Part shown: piece after piece, positions 9,764 through 24,332 of the stretch | Layout: every line of letters starts with the position of its first letter | Position numbering within the stretch: position 1 is the first letter of the stretch | DNA from: Cellulosimicrobium sp. ES-005 | GTDB lineage: Bacteria; Actinomycetota; Actinomycetes; Actinomycetales; Cellulomonadaceae | NCBI RefSeq assembly: GCF_040448685.1 | Contig: NZ_CP159290.1 | Location: forward strand, 1,240,001 to 1,304,000 | Direction: 5' to 3' | Length of the DNA stretch: 64,000 bases | Notes under the pieces: generated by a model | What the model was told of the DNA's origin: nothing | The model's input: the letters and a program-made list of their open reading frames with translations, nothing else | The model's database searches: none | Translations under genes and position numbers: made by a program

Positions 9764-10558
9764 GTGACGCGCATCGACCTCAACGCCGACCTCGGCGAGG
9801 GCTTCGGCCGCTGGACCCTCGCCGACGACCAGGCCCTGCTCGGCCTCGTGACCAGCGCGAACGTCGCCTGCGGGTTCCACGCGGGCGACCCGGCGACGAT
9901 GCGGAGCGTGACGCGGGACGCCGTCGCGCGCGGCGTGCGCGTCGGCGCGCACGTGAGCTACCGCGACCTCGCGGGCTTCGGGCGGCGCTTCATGGAGGTC
10001 GGCCCGGCCGAGCTCGCCGACGACGTCCTCTACCAGCTCGCCGCGCTCGACGGCTTCGCGCGGCTCGCGGGGGACCGGGTGCGCTACGTCAAGCCGCACG
10101 GGGCGCTCTACAACGCGATCGTCCACCACGAGGCGCAGGCGCGCGCGGTCGTCGACGCCGTCCGCGCCTACGACCCCGCCCTCCCCGTGGTCGGCCTCCC
10201 CGGCTCCGCGGTGCTGCGCCTCGCCGACGCGGCCGGGCTCCCCACGGTGCGCGAGGCGTTCGCCGACCGGGCCTACCTCCCCACGGGCGAGCTGGTCCCG
10301 CGCGGCCTGCCGGGCGCCGTCGTGCACGACGCCGAGCAGGTCGCCCGGCGCGTCGTCGAGCTCGCCACGTCGGGCACGGTGCTCGCCGCGGACGGCTCGC
10401 CCCTGCGCGTGGAGGCCGACTCGGTGTGCGTCCACTCCGACACGCCGGGCGCCGTCGGGCTCCTGGGCGCCGTCCGCGCCGCCCTCCAGGGTGCGGGCGT
10501 CGAGCTGCGGCCCTTCGCCGACGCCCGGCCGGGTGCGGGCGAGGGCACCGCGCCGTGA
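9764..10558 (+). CDS. pxpA: 5-oxoprolinase subunit A (LamB/YcsF family)
   Basis: 264 aa, close to the usual 250 or so. It opens with the family signature [12 protein letters not shown], then [22 protein letters not shown] and [10 protein letters not shown]. With PxpB and PxpC it performs ATP-dependent cleavage of 5-oxoproline (pyroglutamate) to glutamate, clearing a spontaneous by-product of glutamine. The start is GTG 9764, apparently leaderless. Its stop overlaps the next start (GTGA), so it is translationally coupled to the fused pxpB-pxpC. Confidence 0.93.
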   Translation: MTRIDLNADLGEGFGRWTLADDQALLGLVTSANVACGFHAGDPATMRSVTRDAVARGVRVGAHVSYRDLAGFGRRFMEVGPAELADDVLYQLAALDGFARLAGDRVRYVKPHGALYNAIVHHEAQARAVVDAVRAYDPALPVVGLPGSAVLRLADAAGLPTVREAFADRAYLPTGELVPRGLPGAVVHDAEQVARRVVELATSGTVLAADGSPLRVEADSVCVHSDTPGAVGLLGAVRAALQGAGVELRPFADARPGAGEGTAP

Positions 10559-12270
10559 CGGGTGCCGTCCACGGGTTCGGTGAGACCGCGCTGCTCGTCG
10601 ACCTGCCCGACCTGGCGGCCGTGCGGTCGCTGCACCGGGCGCTCGCGGCCGACGTGCCGCCCGGGGTCGTGGACGTGGTCCCGGCCGCGCGGACCGTCCT
10701 GGTCCGGTGCGCGGCGCGCGGTGACGTCGCCCGTGCCCGCGCCTGGGTCTTGGAGGCGCTGCTCCGCGCGTCGTCGGACGACGAGCCTCCGGCCGCCGGT
10801 CCCGTGGTGGAGATCCCGGTGCGCTACGACGGCCCCGACCTGGACGACGTCGCCCGCTGGGCGGGGGTGAGCGCCGAGGAGGTCGTCGCCCGGCACTCCG
10901 GGCGCGAGTACGAGGCCGCGTTCGGCGGCTTCGCGCCGGGCTTCACGTACCTCGTGGGCGTCGATCCCGTCATCGCGGCGCCGCGCCTCGCGACGCCGCG
11001 CACGCGCGTCCCCGCGGGGTCCGTCGCGCTCGCCGGCGACCTCACGGCCGTCTATCCCGGCGAGTCCCCGGGCGGGTGGCGCCTGCTCGGCCGCACCGCC
11101 GCACGGATGTTCGACGTCGACCGCGACCCACCCGCGCTCGTCGCACCCGGAGCGCGCGTCCGGTTCGTGCCCGTGCAGGGAGGCGCCACGCCCCGACGCC
11201 CAGGGCCGAGCGGCGAGCCGCCGACCGCCGTCTCCGCGTCGCCACCGGAGGACGTGCCGGTCGGGACGCGGAATGGGCCGCCGCCCGCCGTCCCCACGGC
11301 GCCACCGGTCGAGACGCGGGGTGAGCCGGCGACCGCGGCCGCGGGGGAGGACCGGGTGGTCGCGCCGCACGGAGAGAGCCGAGCGGGTGCGGGCGTCGAG
11401 GTGCTCGCGACGGGTCCCCTCGTCCTGGTCGAGGACGACGGCCGGCCCGGCCTCGCCGCGGTCGGCGTCGGCCCGTCGGGGGCGGCGGACCGGACCTCCC
11501 ACGGGCTCGCCAACCGCCTCGTCGGCAACCGTGAGGGCGCCGCGGCCCTCGAGGTCACGCTCGGCGGGCTCGCGCTCCGGTTCCGGGGACGCGCGGTCGT
11601 CGCGCTCTCCGGAGCGGCGGTCCCGGCGACGGTCGCCGGGGTTCCCGTGGGCATGAACGCGCCCGTGCGGGTGCCCGACGGGGCGGTGCTGCGGCTCGGC
11701 CAGGCCGCGCGAGGGCTACGGACCTACGTCGCGGTCCGGGGCGGGATCGTCGCGGACGCGGTGCTCGGCTCGCGGTCCCGCGACGTCCTGTCCGGGATCG
11801 GCCCGGACCCGCTCGCCCCGGGGGACGTGCTGCGGGTCGGAGCACCGCCCCCGGGCTCGTGGCTGCCGGTCGACGTAGCGCCGGTGCGGCACGTCCCGGG
11901 CGTCCTGCGCCCGGGGGAGCGGGTGGGCGCCGTGCTCGAGGTGATCCCGGGCCCGCGAGGCGACTGGTTCCTCCCCGGGGCGTGGCAGGCGCTGCGGGCG
12001 CTGCGGACCGTGAGCGCGGACAGCGACCGCGTCGCGATCCGCCTCGGCGGGCAGGCGGTCCCGCGGCGGGCGGGCGAGCTCCCGTCCGAAGGCCTCGTCC
12101 GCGGGGCGGTGCAGATCCCGCCCGACGGCCGGCCGGTCGTGTTCCTGGCGGACCGTCCCGTCACCGGCGGGTACCCCGTCATCGGGGTGCTGCGCGAGGA
12201 GGACGTCGACCGCGCGGCGCAGCTCCGTCCGGGCGACCGGGTCGTGCTCCGGGGGACACGGGGGTACTGA
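10555..12270 (+). CDS. pxpBC: 5-oxoprolinase subunits B and C fused (KipI-KipA type)
   Basis: 571 aa from a GTG that overlaps the pxpA stop by 4 nt. The N-terminal 205 or so residues are PxpB/KipI-like (allophanate hydrolase subunit 1 domain, with [10 protein letters not shown] and [15 protein letters not shown]). About 75 residues of Pro/Ala/Gly-rich linker follow. The C-terminal 290 residues are PxpC/KipA-like (V-G-P-S-G-A-A-D then N-R-L-V-G-N and a late G-G-Y-P-V-I-G-V). In Bacillus and E. coli these are separate proteins; here one chain carries both. Fusion of the two also occurs in urea amidolyase-type proteins, but no biotin carboxylase domain is present. Confidence 0.92.
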   Translation: MTGAVHGFGETALLVDLPDLAAVRSLHRALAADVPPGVVDVVPAARTVLVRCAARGDVARARAWVLEALLRASSDDEPPAAGPVVEIPVRYDGPDLDDVARWAGVSAEEVVARHSGREYEAAFGGFAPGFTYLVGVDPVIAAPRLATPRTRVPAGSVALAGDLTAVYPGESPGGWRLLGRTAARMFDVDRDPPALVAPGARVRFVPVQGGATPRRPGPSGEPPTAVSASPPEDVPVGTRNGPPPAVPTAPPVETRGEPATAAAGEDRVVAPHGESRAGAGVEVLATGPLVLVEDDGRPGLAAVGVGPSGAADRTSHGLANRLVGNREGAAALEVTLGGLALRFRGRAVVALSGAAVPATVAGVPVGMNAPVRVPDGAVLRLGQAARGLRTYVAVRGGIVADAVLGSRSRDVLSGIGPDPLAPGDVLRVGAPPPGSWLPVDVAPVRHVPGVLRPGERVGAVLEVIPGPRGDWFLPGAWQALRALRTVSADSDRVAIRLGGQAVPRRAGELPSEGLVRGAVQIPPDGRPVVFLADRPVTGGYPVIGVLREEDVDRAAQLRPGDRVVLRGTRGY

Positions 12271-12953
12271 CGAGGACGCACGCCCACGCGCGCACGACGG
12301 GTGCGCACGGCCTGGTGCGCAGCGCCGGGTGGGAGACGCGCGGACGGAGGTGCCGGCGGCGCGTGGGCGAGGGCCGAGGCGCTGACCTGGACCAGGACCG
12401 ACGAACGGGTGCGCGGCGTGTGTGCCGGGTCACCCGGACCCGGCTTGACCCTGGCGCGACGGGCCGCGTAATGTTCTGGATGTCGGCCCGACAGGGAGGA
12501 ACAGACACCGCCTCGAACGATCGAGGGTGGCTGGTCCCGGGGTCGAAACCCTTCCACCGCATGGCGTAGGATGTTCTCCTGCCCGCAGCGAGGAAGTCCC
12601 AGGACGACTGGACCACGGCGAACAGCCGGGTTGAGGATTCGGGGAAGGCCTGGTAAGGTTGAAGGGTTGCCCCAAGCGAGGTTCTGCCCGGTCGGGTGGT
12701 GCTGAGTTGGTGTGTGTCGGTTGTTTGAGAACTCAACAGTGTGCTTGTTAGTCAATGCCAATTTTTTGTCCCTGTGGCATGGCTGATCGTCTTCGCCCGT
12801 CGGGTGGGGTGGTTGGTTGTGTCTGGGATTCCTTTGGTTGATTTCGGAAGATGATGTCATCTTTCGTGTTGATGCCAGTTTTGTGAACCCTGGTGGGTTC
12901 GCTTCGTATGGATTGTTCACTGCTGGGTTTGTCCTGGTGGTGGGCGTTGTTCA
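12271..12953 (+). promoter_or_regulatory. rRNA operon upstream region with three candidate promoters
   Basis: No gene is supported here. Three sigma-A-like promoters can be read. P1 is TTGACC (12445-12450), 18 bp, TAATGT (12469-12474). P2 is TCGAAA (12543-12548), 18 bp, TAGGAT (12567-12572). P3 is TTGAGG (12631-12636), 17 bp, TAAGGT (12654-12659). They lie about 90-100 bp apart, as in multi-promoter rrn operons of actinobacteria. Downstream, GTTTGAGAACT near 12723 matches the stretch that recurs before the 23S gene at about 14860 and is probably an antitermination/processing leader. The rest is AT-richer leader RNA. Confidence 0.65.
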
Positions 12954-18059
<5,106 letters not shown>

Positions 18060-18074
18060 CAACACACTTTGCTA

Positions 18075-18088
18075 CGCGTCCACTGTGC
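18075..18088 (+). other. 3' arm of 23S precursor processing stem
   Basis: CGCGTCCACTGTGC pairs with 14871-14884 in the 16S-23S spacer, closing the pre-23S stem. Confidence 0.8.
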
Positions 18089-18151
18089 GGTTCCCGAACC
18101 ACCAACACCACACCCCCAAGGGGTGCCCCAGCGTGTTGACAGGTTCACAGA

Positions 18152-18271
18152 GTTACGGCGGTCACAGCGAAGGGGAAACGCCCGGTCCCATACCGAACCC
18201 GGAAGCTAAGCCCTTCAGCGCCGATGGTACTGCCCTGGAGACGGGGTGGGAGAGTAGGACGCCGCCGGACA
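18152..18271 (+). rRNA. rrf: 5S ribosomal RNA
   Basis: About 120 nt starting GTTACGGCGGTCACAGCG, with the conserved CCGAACCCGGAAGCTAAG and GATGGTACTGC segments. CGGCGG near the 5' end pairs with CCGCCG at the 3' end (helix I). It completes a 16S-23S-5S operon. Confidence 0.95.
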
Positions 18272-18280
18272 ACCCTTCAC

Positions 18281-18312
18281 CGAAGGCCCACCCCACACGG
18301 GGTGGGCCTTCG
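18281..18312 (+). terminator. rRNA operon terminator
   Basis: A perfect 14-bp stem: 18281-18294 pairs with 18299-18312, with loop ACAC, just after the 5S gene. The U-tract is weak (CATTTCC). Confidence 0.88.
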
Positions 18313-18378
18313 GCATTTCCAGACCCCAACACGCCCAAGGACCGAACCCCACTCCCGCAAGACAGAACCCGGCCACGC

Positions 18379-18483
18379 CAGGTAGAGCCACGGTCACGCG
18401 AGGTAGAGCCCTGGTCGGTCGAGGTAGAGCCCTGGTCGCTCCAGGTAGAGCCCTGGTAGCGCGAGGTAGAGCCCTGGTTCTTC
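18379..18483 (+). repeat. 21-bp tandem repeat array A (5 units)
   Basis: Units start at exactly 18379, 18400, 18421, 18442 and 18463. The shared core is GAGGTAGAGCCCTGGTC (first base C in two units). A more diverged unit at about 18360 may be a sixth. The period of 21 is maintained without indels. The same unit occurs inverted at 19263-19409 and again at 35948-36010. There are no unique spacers, so this is not a CRISPR. Confidence 0.9.
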
Positions 18484-18517
18484 TGTGTTCGACGGCGTGT
18501 GGTTGCTTGGGGTGGTC

Positions 18518-18609
18518 GGGGTGGGTGGTGGTGCCGCGTCTTCCATCCGCCGCTCGTTCCTCGCGGCTCCCGCCAGGCCCGACCACGACGCGGCACCACC
18601 ACCCACCCC
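18518..18609. repeat. Perfect 23-bp inverted repeat with 46-nt spacer
   Basis: The arms are 18518-18540 and 18587-18609, exact reverse complements, beginning GGGGTGGGTGG on the left. A shorter GTGGTCGGG (18512-18520) also has its complement at 18578-18586. A transcript or supercoiled DNA could fold here. No transposase or target duplication is seen. Confidence 0.85.
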
Positions 18610-18947
18610 GCCCGACGTCGTCTCGCCTTCGTCGTCGCTCACCTGGGCGACCGCCCGCGGTGCCGGTGTCGCCGGCACGTTCCCGCCGCTGCGTACGCAT
18701 GCCGCGTGAAGCCGCAGCAGGTCCGCGCGGCGCACGCTGCATTCGGCGAGTTGCGGTGGCGCCGCTGGTGCCCGACGTCGGGCCAGGGCTGTGGTCGCGA
18801 CACGGTCGCCAGTCAACCCGGTCGTCGCGACCTTCGTGCGCCGAATCCCGGCGAGGCCACACCGGGTTTGTCGCGAGGCCTCCGCGAGCAGGCGGTCTCG
18901 GTTCGTCTTGGGTTTCTGAAGCGCCATGGTCGCCTGGTCGGACTGCT

Positions 18948-18990
18948 AGGACCGCCTGGTCGGCTGGTCGGGCTGCCAGGACCGCCTGGT
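18948..18990. repeat. Short direct repeats with 30-bp period
   Basis: AGGACCGCCTGGT occurs at 18948 and 18978, 30 bp apart, separated by CTGGTCGG-type sequence that is itself repeated. It lies between the two opposed 21-bp arrays. Confidence 0.6.
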
Positions 18991-19262
18991 TGGCTGGTCC
19001 CCGGGCCATCGTGGGCCGACGGCCGAGCGGTGGGGGTGGGCTCGGAGGCGTAGGGGCGTCAGAGCGGCGCTTCCAGGGCCCACGGCCGGAGGGCCGGGGC
19101 GACGGCGCCGCAGACCCGAGCATCGAGCCCGCCCGCACCGCGCAGCCGACTCGCGGCCCCGAGCACCGCGGCCCGAGCATGGCGGACCCGGCTCGCAGAC
19201 TCGGCCCCGGCGGGCCCGAGGCCGAGCAGCACCGCGGAGCGGGCTCCGCGAGCATGAATCCG

Positions 19263-19409
19263 GACCACGGATCTATCTCGCATGACCATGGCTCTGCCTC
19301 GCGCGACTATGGCTCTACCTCGCGTGACCATGGCTCTGCCTCGCGCGTCCATGGCTCTACCTCGCGCGTCCACTGTTCTGTCTCGCGTGACCGTGGGTCC
19401 ATCTCGGGG
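19263..19409 (-). repeat. 21-bp tandem repeat array B (7 units, inverted relative to array A)
   Basis: Units start at 19263, 19284, 19305, 19326, 19347, 19368 and 19389 with no indels. On the minus strand each matches the core GAGGYAGAGCCATGGTC; the outer units are more diverged, as expected for array ends. Arrays A and B point toward each other around a core of about 780 bp. Confidence 0.9.
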
Positions 19410-19515
19410 CCGCGGTCGGGCCTCGTGCGGCTGGGCTCTCTTCGGCGGGGCGGGCTCGGTCGCGCCCGTGTGGCGGGAGGGCTGGGGGCGCGGTGGGCAG
19501 GGCGTCGGGCCCCAC

Positions 19516-19521
19516 TAGAAT
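19516..19521 (+). promoter_or_regulatory. -10 element of a leaderless gatC promoter
   Basis: TAGAAT at 19516-19521 ends 7 nt before the ATG at 19529. There is no Shine-Dalgarno, so gatCAB transcription probably starts at or next to that ATG. No good -35 is visible. Confidence 0.5.
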
Positions 19522-19528
19522 GGCGACC

Positions 19529-19825
19529 ATGTCCACCATCTCCCGTGACGAGGTCGCGCGCGTCGCCGCGCTGGCCCGCATCGATCTGCGACCCGAGGAG
19601 CTGGACCGGCTCTCCGGCGAGCTCGACGTGATCGTCGACGCTATCGCCAAGGTCAGCGAGGTCGCGACGCCCGACGTCCCCGCGACGAGCCACCCGCTCC
19701 CGATGACCAACGTCTTCCGGGACGACGTCCCCGAGCCGCCGCTGCCGGTCGAGGACGTCCTCGCCGCGGCGCCGTCGGCCGAGGACGGGCGCTTCGCCGT
19801 CCCGCAGATCCTCGGGGAGGAGTGA
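19529..19825 (+). CDS. gatC: Aspartyl/glutamyl-tRNA amidotransferase subunit C
   Basis: 98 aa, the normal size. The sequence opens [17 protein letters not shown] and ends near [10 protein letters not shown]. GatC stabilises the GatCAB complex that converts misacylated Glu-tRNAGln and Asp-tRNAAsn to Gln- and Asn-tRNA. The ATG at 19529 is chosen because of the adjacent -10 element; an in-frame ATG at 19520 overlaps that element. gatA follows after 1 nt. Confidence 0.93.
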   Translation: MSTISRDEVARVAALARIDLRPEELDRLSGELDVIVDAIAKVSEVATPDVPATSHPLPMTNVFRDDVPEPPLPVEDVLAAAPSAEDGRFAVPQILGEE

Positions 19826-19826
19826 G

Positions 19827-21368
19827 ATGAGCGAGGACCTGACCAGGCTGTCCGCCGCGGAGCTGGCGGAGGGGCTGACCGCCCGGGACTTCTCGAGCGT
19901 CGAGGCGACGCAGGCGCACCTGGACCGGATCGCCGCGGTCGACGGTGCGGTGAACGCGTTCCTGCACGTGAACGCGGAGGAGGCGCTCGCGACGGCGCGC
20001 TCCGTCGACGAGCGGCGCGTGGCCGGTGAGGAGCTGCACCCGCTGGCGGGCGTGCCGATCGCCGTGAAGGACGTCGTCGTCACGAAGGGCATGCCCACGA
20101 CGGCCGGCTCGAAGATCCTCGAGGGGTGGGTGCCGCCGTACGACGCGACGCTTGTCGAGAAGATCCGTGCCGCCGGGCTGCCGATCCTCGGCAAGACGAA
20201 CATGGACGAGTTCGCGATGGGCTCGTCGACCGAGCACTCGGCCTTCGGCAACACGCGCAACCCGTGGGACCTCGACCGGATCCCCGGTGGTTCGGGTGGC
20301 GGTTCCGCGGCGGCGGTCGCCGCGTTCGAGGCGCCGCTCGCGATCGGCACGGACACGGGTGGCTCGATCCGCCAGCCGGGTGCCGTCACCGGCACCGTCG
20401 GCGTGAAGCCCACGTACGGCGGCGTCTCGCGCTACGGCCTCATCGCGATGGCGTCGTCGCTGGACCAGGCCGGCCCCGTCACGCGCACCGTGCTCGACTC
20501 CGCGCTGCTCCACGAGCTCATCGGCGGCTACGACCCGCGTGACTCGACGTCGATCCCCGGTCGTGGGCCGGCGCTCGTCGACGCCGCGGTCCAGGGTGCG
20601 ACGGGCGACCTCTCGGGAGTGCGCGTCGGCGTCGTCAAGGAGCTCAACGGCGAGGGCTACCAGGAGGGCGTGAGCGCGCGGTTCGCGCAGTCGCTCGACC
20701 TCCTGCGCGGCCTGGGCGCGGAGATCGTCGAGGTGTCCTGCCCGCACTTCGAGTACGCGCTCGGCGCGTACTACCTGATCATGCCGTCGGAGGCGTCGAG
20801 CAACCTCGCGAAGTTCGACGGGATGCGCTTCGGCCTGCGCGTGGAGCCCGAGGAGGGCCCCGTGACCGCAGAGCGCGTCATGGCCGCGACGCGCGGCGCC
20901 GGGTTCGGCGACGAGGTGAAGCGCCGCATCATCCTCGGCACGTACGCCCTGTCGGCGGGCTACTACGACGCCTACTACGGCAGCGCGCAGAAGGTCCGCA
21001 CGCTCATCCAGCGCGACTTCGCCGCGGCCTTCGAGCAGGCGGACGTGCTCGTCTCGCCGACGGCGCCGACCACGGCGTTCCGGTTCGGCGAGAAGCTCGA
21101 CGACCCGCTCGCGATGTACCTCAACGACGTCGCGACCATCCCCGCGAACCTCGCGGGGGTCCCGGGGATGTCGGTGCCGTCGGGCCTGTCGGACGACGGC
21201 CTGCCCGTCGGGTTCCAGATCCTCGCGCCGGCCAAGGCGGACGACCGCATGTACCGGGTGGGTGCCGCGCTCGAGTCCGCGCTCCTCACCGCGTGGGGCG
21301 GGCCGCTGCTCGACCGTGCTCCGGCGCTGCCCACGGCCACCATCGAGAAGGAAGGCCAGGTCGGATGA
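19827..21368 (+). CDS. gatA: Aspartyl/glutamyl-tRNA amidotransferase subunit A
   Basis: 513 aa amidase-signature enzyme. The Ser-cisSer-Lys triad parts are visible: I-A-V-K-D-V-V (Lys), [12 protein letters not shown] and D-T-G-G-S-I-R-Q-P (catalytic Ser). It releases ammonia from glutamine for transamidation in the GatB subunit. The ATG is 1 nt after the gatC stop, with GGGGAGGAG upstream. Its stop overlaps the gatB start (ATGA). Confidence 0.97.
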   Translation: MSEDLTRLSAAELAEGLTARDFSSVEATQAHLDRIAAVDGAVNAFLHVNAEEALATARSVDERRVAGEELHPLAGVPIAVKDVVVTKGMPTTAGSKILEGWVPPYDATLVEKIRAAGLPILGKTNMDEFAMGSSTEHSAFGNTRNPWDLDRIPGGSGGGSAAAVAAFEAPLAIGTDTGGSIRQPGAVTGTVGVKPTYGGVSRYGLIAMASSLDQAGPVTRTVLDSALLHELIGGYDPRDSTSIPGRGPALVDAAVQGATGDLSGVRVGVVKELNGEGYQEGVSARFAQSLDLLRGLGAEIVEVSCPHFEYALGAYYLIMPSEASSNLAKFDGMRFGLRVEPEEGPVTAERVMAATRGAGFGDEVKRRIILGTYALSAGYYDAYYGSAQKVRTLIQRDFAAAFEQADVLVSPTAPTTAFRFGEKLDDPLAMYLNDVATIPANLAGVPGMSVPSGLSDDGLPVGFQILAPAKADDRMYRVGAALESALLTAWGGPLLDRAPALPTATIEKEGQVG

Positions 21369-22870
21369 CCGCCACGACCGTCGACCTCGTCGACTACGCC
21401 GACGCCACGCGCCGCTACGACCCCGTCATCGGGATCGAGGTGCACGTCGAGCTCGGCACGCTGACCAAGATGTTCTGCCCCGCCGAGGTGAGCTTCGGCG
21501 CCGAGCCGAACACCCAGGTCACCCCGGTCTCGCTCGGGCTGCCGGGCGCGCTGCCGGTCGTCAACGGCAAGGCCGTCGAGTACGCGATCCGCATCGGCCT
21601 CGCGCTGAACTGCCAGATCGCCGAGACCTGCCGGTTCGCGCGCAAGAACTACTTCTACCCGGACGTCCCGAAGAACTTCCAGACGTCGCAGTACGACGAG
21701 CCCATCGCGTACGACGGGTGGATCGACGTCGAACTCGAGGACGGGACCGTGTTCCGCGTCGAGATCGAGCGCGCGCACATGGAGGAGGACGCCGGCAAGA
21801 ACACCCACGTGGGTGGCGCGACCGGTCGCATCCACGGTGCCGAGTACTCGCTCGTCGACTACAACCGTGCCGGCATCCCGCTCGTGGAGATCGTCACGCG
21901 GCCGATCACGGGTGCGGGCGACCGGGCCCCCGAGGTCGCGCGCGCGTACGTGCAGACGCTGCGCGACATCTTCCGGGCCCTCGACGTGTCCGAGGCGCGC
22001 ATGGAGCGCGGCAACGTCCGCGCGGACGTGAACCTGTCGCTGCGTCCGACGCCCGAGTCGCCGCTCGGCACCCGGACGGAGACGAAGAACGTCAACTCCT
22101 TCCGCTCCGTGGAGCGCGCGGTCCGGTACGAGATCTCGCGCCAGGCCGCCGTCCTCGACGCGGGTGGCACGGTGATCCAGGAGACGCGGCACTGGCACGA
22201 GGACACCGGCATCACGACGTCGGGGCGCGTCAAGTCCGACGCCGAGGACTACCGGTACTTCCCGGAGCCCGATCTGGTCCCCGTCGCGCCGCCGCGCGAG
22301 TGGGTCGAGGAGATCCGCGTCGCGCTGCCGGAGCTTCCGGTCGCGCGCCGCCGTCGGCTGCAGGGCGAGTGGGGCTACGCGGACGCGGAGATGCGGGACG
22401 TCGTCAACGCGGGTGCGACCGACCTCATCGAGGCGACGGTCGCGGCCGGGACGAGCCCGGCCGGTGCGCGCAAGTGGTGGATGGGCGAGCTCGCCCGTCG
22501 CGCGAAGCAGGACGAGGTCGCGCTCGAGCAGCTTCCCGTGACGCCTGCGCAGGTCGCGGCGCTGCAGGGGCTCGTCGACGCGGGCAGGATCAACGACAAG
22601 CTCGCGCGCCAGGTCCTCGACGGCGTCCTCGCCGGCGAGGGGGAGCCGGAGGACGTCGTCACGGCGCGCGGCCTGGAGGTCGTGTCGGACGACGGCGCGC
22701 TCCTGGCCGCGATCGACGAGGCGCTGGCCGCGCAGCCGGACGTCGTCGAGAAGGTGCGGGGCGGCAATCTCGGGCCCGTCGGCGCGATCATCGGTGCGGT
22801 CATGAAGGCGACCCGCGGCCAGGCGGACGCCGGTCGTGTGCGCGAGCTCATCCTCGAGCGGATCGGCTGA
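21365..22870 (+). CDS. gatB: Aspartyl/glutamyl-tRNA amidotransferase subunit B
   Basis: 501 aa. The GatB signature [12 protein letters not shown] appears at about residue 20. The central cradle and C-terminal helical/tail domain (YqeY-like, ending [13 protein letters not shown]) are intact. GatB binds the aminoacyl-tRNA, phosphorylates the carboxylate and uses ammonia tunnelled from GatA. The start ATG 21365 overlaps the gatA stop by 4 nt and follows AAGGAAGG. Confidence 0.97.
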   Translation: MTATTVDLVDYADATRRYDPVIGIEVHVELGTLTKMFCPAEVSFGAEPNTQVTPVSLGLPGALPVVNGKAVEYAIRIGLALNCQIAETCRFARKNYFYPDVPKNFQTSQYDEPIAYDGWIDVELEDGTVFRVEIERAHMEEDAGKNTHVGGATGRIHGAEYSLVDYNRAGIPLVEIVTRPITGAGDRAPEVARAYVQTLRDIFRALDVSEARMERGNVRADVNLSLRPTPESPLGTRTETKNVNSFRSVERAVRYEISRQAAVLDAGGTVIQETRHWHEDTGITTSGRVKSDAEDYRYFPEPDLVPVAPPREWVEEIRVALPELPVARRRRLQGEWGYADAEMRDVVNAGATDLIEATVAAGTSPAGARKWWMGELARRAKQDEVALEQLPVTPAQVAALQGLVDAGRINDKLARQVLDGVLAGEGEPEDVVTARGLEVVSDDGALLAAIDEALAAQPDVVEKVRGGNLGPVGAIIGAVMKATRGQADAGRVRELILERIG

Positions 22871-22874
22871 CGCC

Positions 22875-23480
22875 GTGACGCGCGGACCGGTCCTGCTCGG
22901 GGAGATGGTGCGACTGCGCCCGATCGAGGCGCGGGACGCCGACCGCATGTGGGAGTCGTTGCAGGACCCGGAGTCGAACCGGCTCACGGGGACGACGGCG
23001 ACGTTCACCCGCGACCAGATCGACACGTGGTCGGCGACGATCAGCGACCGTGAGGGCCGGTACGACTGGGCCATCACGGCGGGCGCCGTGCGCGACGGTC
23101 AGCCCGTGAGCGACGAGATGATCGGCGAGATCGTGCTCAACGACCTCGACGAGGACGCCCGCTCGGCGAACCTGCGCCTCGCGCTGCTCCCGAACTACCG
23201 GGGCCGTGGCTACGGCCGGGAGGCGATCTTCGAGGTGCTGCGGTTCGCGTTCGAGGGCGCGACCGACGTCGACGGGAACCGGCACGAAGGTCCGCGCCTG
23301 CACCGCGTGAGCCTGGACGTGCTGAGCATCAACCCGCGCGCGCAGATGCTCTACGAGTCGCTGGGCTTCCGCGAGGAGGGCCGGTTGCGCGACGTCTACC
23401 GCGACGGCGACGGCTGGGCCGACGCCACCGTCATGAGCATCCTCGAGGACGAGTTCCGGGCGGGACTCGGTACGTCCTGA
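22875..23480 (+). CDS. GNAT-family N-acetyltransferase (RimJ/RimL type)
   Basis: 201 aa from a GTG 4 nt after gatB, so it is probably the last gene of the gatCAB operon. RimJ/RimL-like pattern: V-R-L-R-P-I-E-A-R-D-A near the start, the acetyl-CoA loop N-Y-R-G-R-G-Y-G-R-E-A, and N-P-R-A-Q-M-L-Y-E-S-L-G-F-R-E-E-G near the end. The substrate is unknown; family members acetylate protein N-termini or small amines. A strong terminator follows. Confidence 0.88.
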   Translation: MTRGPVLLGEMVRLRPIEARDADRMWESLQDPESNRLTGTTATFTRDQIDTWSATISDREGRYDWAITAGAVRDGQPVSDEMIGEIVLNDLDEDARSANLRLALLPNYRGRGYGREAIFEVLRFAFEGATDVDGNRHEGPRLHRVSLDVLSINPRAQMLYESLGFREEGRLRDVYRDGDGWADATVMSILEDEFRAGLGTS

Positions 23481-23511
23481 GCGGCGGGAGACCACGCGTC
23501 CGACCGACCGG

Positions 23512-23541
23512 AGGGCCCGGCAGCAGCTGCTGCCGGGCCCT
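23512..23541 (+). terminator. Terminator of the gatCAB operon
   Basis: A perfect 30-bp palindrome with 15-bp arms (23512-23526 and 23527-23541), followed by TTCGTCGTCT. Confidence 0.82.
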
Positions 23542-23703
23542 TCGTCGTCTCCGGGGGAGGCCGCGACCCGGTCTGTCTCGTCCCGGCCGACTCCGCGAGC
23601 CGGTCCGTGTCGTCCCTCGGCGGAGAGTCCGTGTCGCGTGAGCGGAGGTCGCACCTGCCGCCTCGGAGCGACGTGCGGTGACCCCGGCGGCGGGGGACCG
23701 TGG

Positions 23704-23733
23704 TTGACATGACGGAGTCGTCCGACGTACATT
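23704..23733 (+). promoter_or_regulatory. Strong promoter of the urate operon
   Basis: TTGACA at 23704-23709, 18-bp spacer, TACATT at 23728-23733. It drives uraD-uraH-urate oxidase. The same architecture (TTGACG, 18 bp, TACACT) precedes hyi at 32252-32281, and in both cases two operator palindromes begin at the -10. Confidence 0.8.
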
Positions 23734-23766
23734 CATAAGACGGAAACAAACTTCCGAGATGTGGAA
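23731..23766. promoter_or_regulatory. Tandem IclR-type operators at the urate promoter
   Basis: Two 15-bp imperfect palindromes 21 bp apart: ATTCATAAGACGGAA (23731-23745) and TTCCGAGATGTGGAA (23752-23766). They cover the -10 and the start of transcription, so binding would repress. The pair aligns base for base with 32281-32316 upstream of hyi. The likely ligand is the IclR regulator encoded at 25732-26544; that link is inferred. Confidence 0.72.
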
Positions 23767-23834
23767 TGACATCGTAGAGGCCAGGTCAGGTCGGGCACCG
23801 CCGACCGGCCGGACGTCGAGAGGGACACGCAGCG

Positions 23835-24332
23835 ATGACGCTGGACGAGTTCAACCGGTTGTCGCCGTCGGCGGCGCGCGACGCGCTCCTCGCGTGCGCG
23901 CACGTGACGCGCTGGGCCGACGCCGTCGCCGACGGGCGCCCCTACGCGACCGTCGAGGACGCGGCCGAGGCCGCCCTCGCGGCGGCCGACCCGTGGACGG
24001 ACGACGAGGTCGACGCGGCGCTCTCCCGCCACCCCCGGATCGGGGAGCGTGCGCAGGGGGACGCCGCGGACGCGAGCATGTCGCGGTCCGAGCAGTCCGG
24101 CGTCGACACCTCCGACGACGACGTGACGCGCCGGCTCGCCGACGGCAACCGCGCGTACGAGGAGCGGTTCGGGCACGTGTTCCTCATCCGGGCCGCCGGA
24201 CGCAGCGCCGAGGAGATCCTCGAGCAGCTCACCGAGCGGCTCGGCAACGACGCCGAGACCGAGCGGGCGAACGCCGCCCGCAACCTGCGCGAGATCGCCG
24301 CGCTGCGGCTGAAGGGAATGCTGACACCATGA
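23835..24332 (+). CDS. uraD: 2-oxo-4-hydroxy-4-carboxy-5-ureidoimidazoline (OHCU) decarboxylase
   Basis: 165 aa, normal for the family. Motifs: H-P-R-I-G-E (catalytic His), S-R-S-E-Q-S-G-V, and N-R-A-Y-E-E-R-F-G-H-V-F-L-I-R. It performs the third step from urate, decarboxylating OHCU to S-allantoin. It is first in the operon with uraH (4-nt overlap) and urate oxidase, so the three genes together convert urate to allantoin. AGAGGGA precedes the ATG. Confidence 0.94.
   Translation: MTLDEFNRLSPSAARDALLACAHVTRWADAVADGRPYATVEDAAEAALAAADPWTDDEVDAALSRHPRIGERAQGDAADASMSRSEQSGVDTSDDDVTRRLADGNRAYEERFGHVFLIRAAGRSAEEILEQLTERLGNDAETERANAARNLREIAALRLKGMLTP

Larger units (their letters stand above)
18313..19528. 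other. 1.2-kb gene-free spacer between rrn operon and gatCAB, rich in repeats
   Basis: No open frame here shows the strong third-position GC bias of the neighbouring genes, a credible start or a recognisable family, so I annotate none. The spacer holds two arrays of the same 21-bp repeat facing each other (18379-18483 plus, 19263-19409 minus), a perfect 23-bp inverted repeat (18518-18540 with 18587-18609) and 30-bp direct repeats near 18948-18990. A gatC promoter lies at its right end. Confidence 0.7.

Noticed and set aside
18394-18927. Minus-strand open frame of 177 aa in the rrn-gatC spacer
   Set aside because: Codon use lacks the third-position GC bias of real genes here, it runs into the 21-bp repeats, and no family or ribosome binding site is recognised.
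18379-19409. Possible CRISPR array from the regular repeats
   Set aside because: The units are contiguous with a 21-bp period and no unique spacers, and no cas genes are near.
18507-19631. Plus-strand open frame of 374 aa overlapping gatC
   Set aside because: It overlaps gatC in another frame, is low-complexity and arises from GC-rich repeats.
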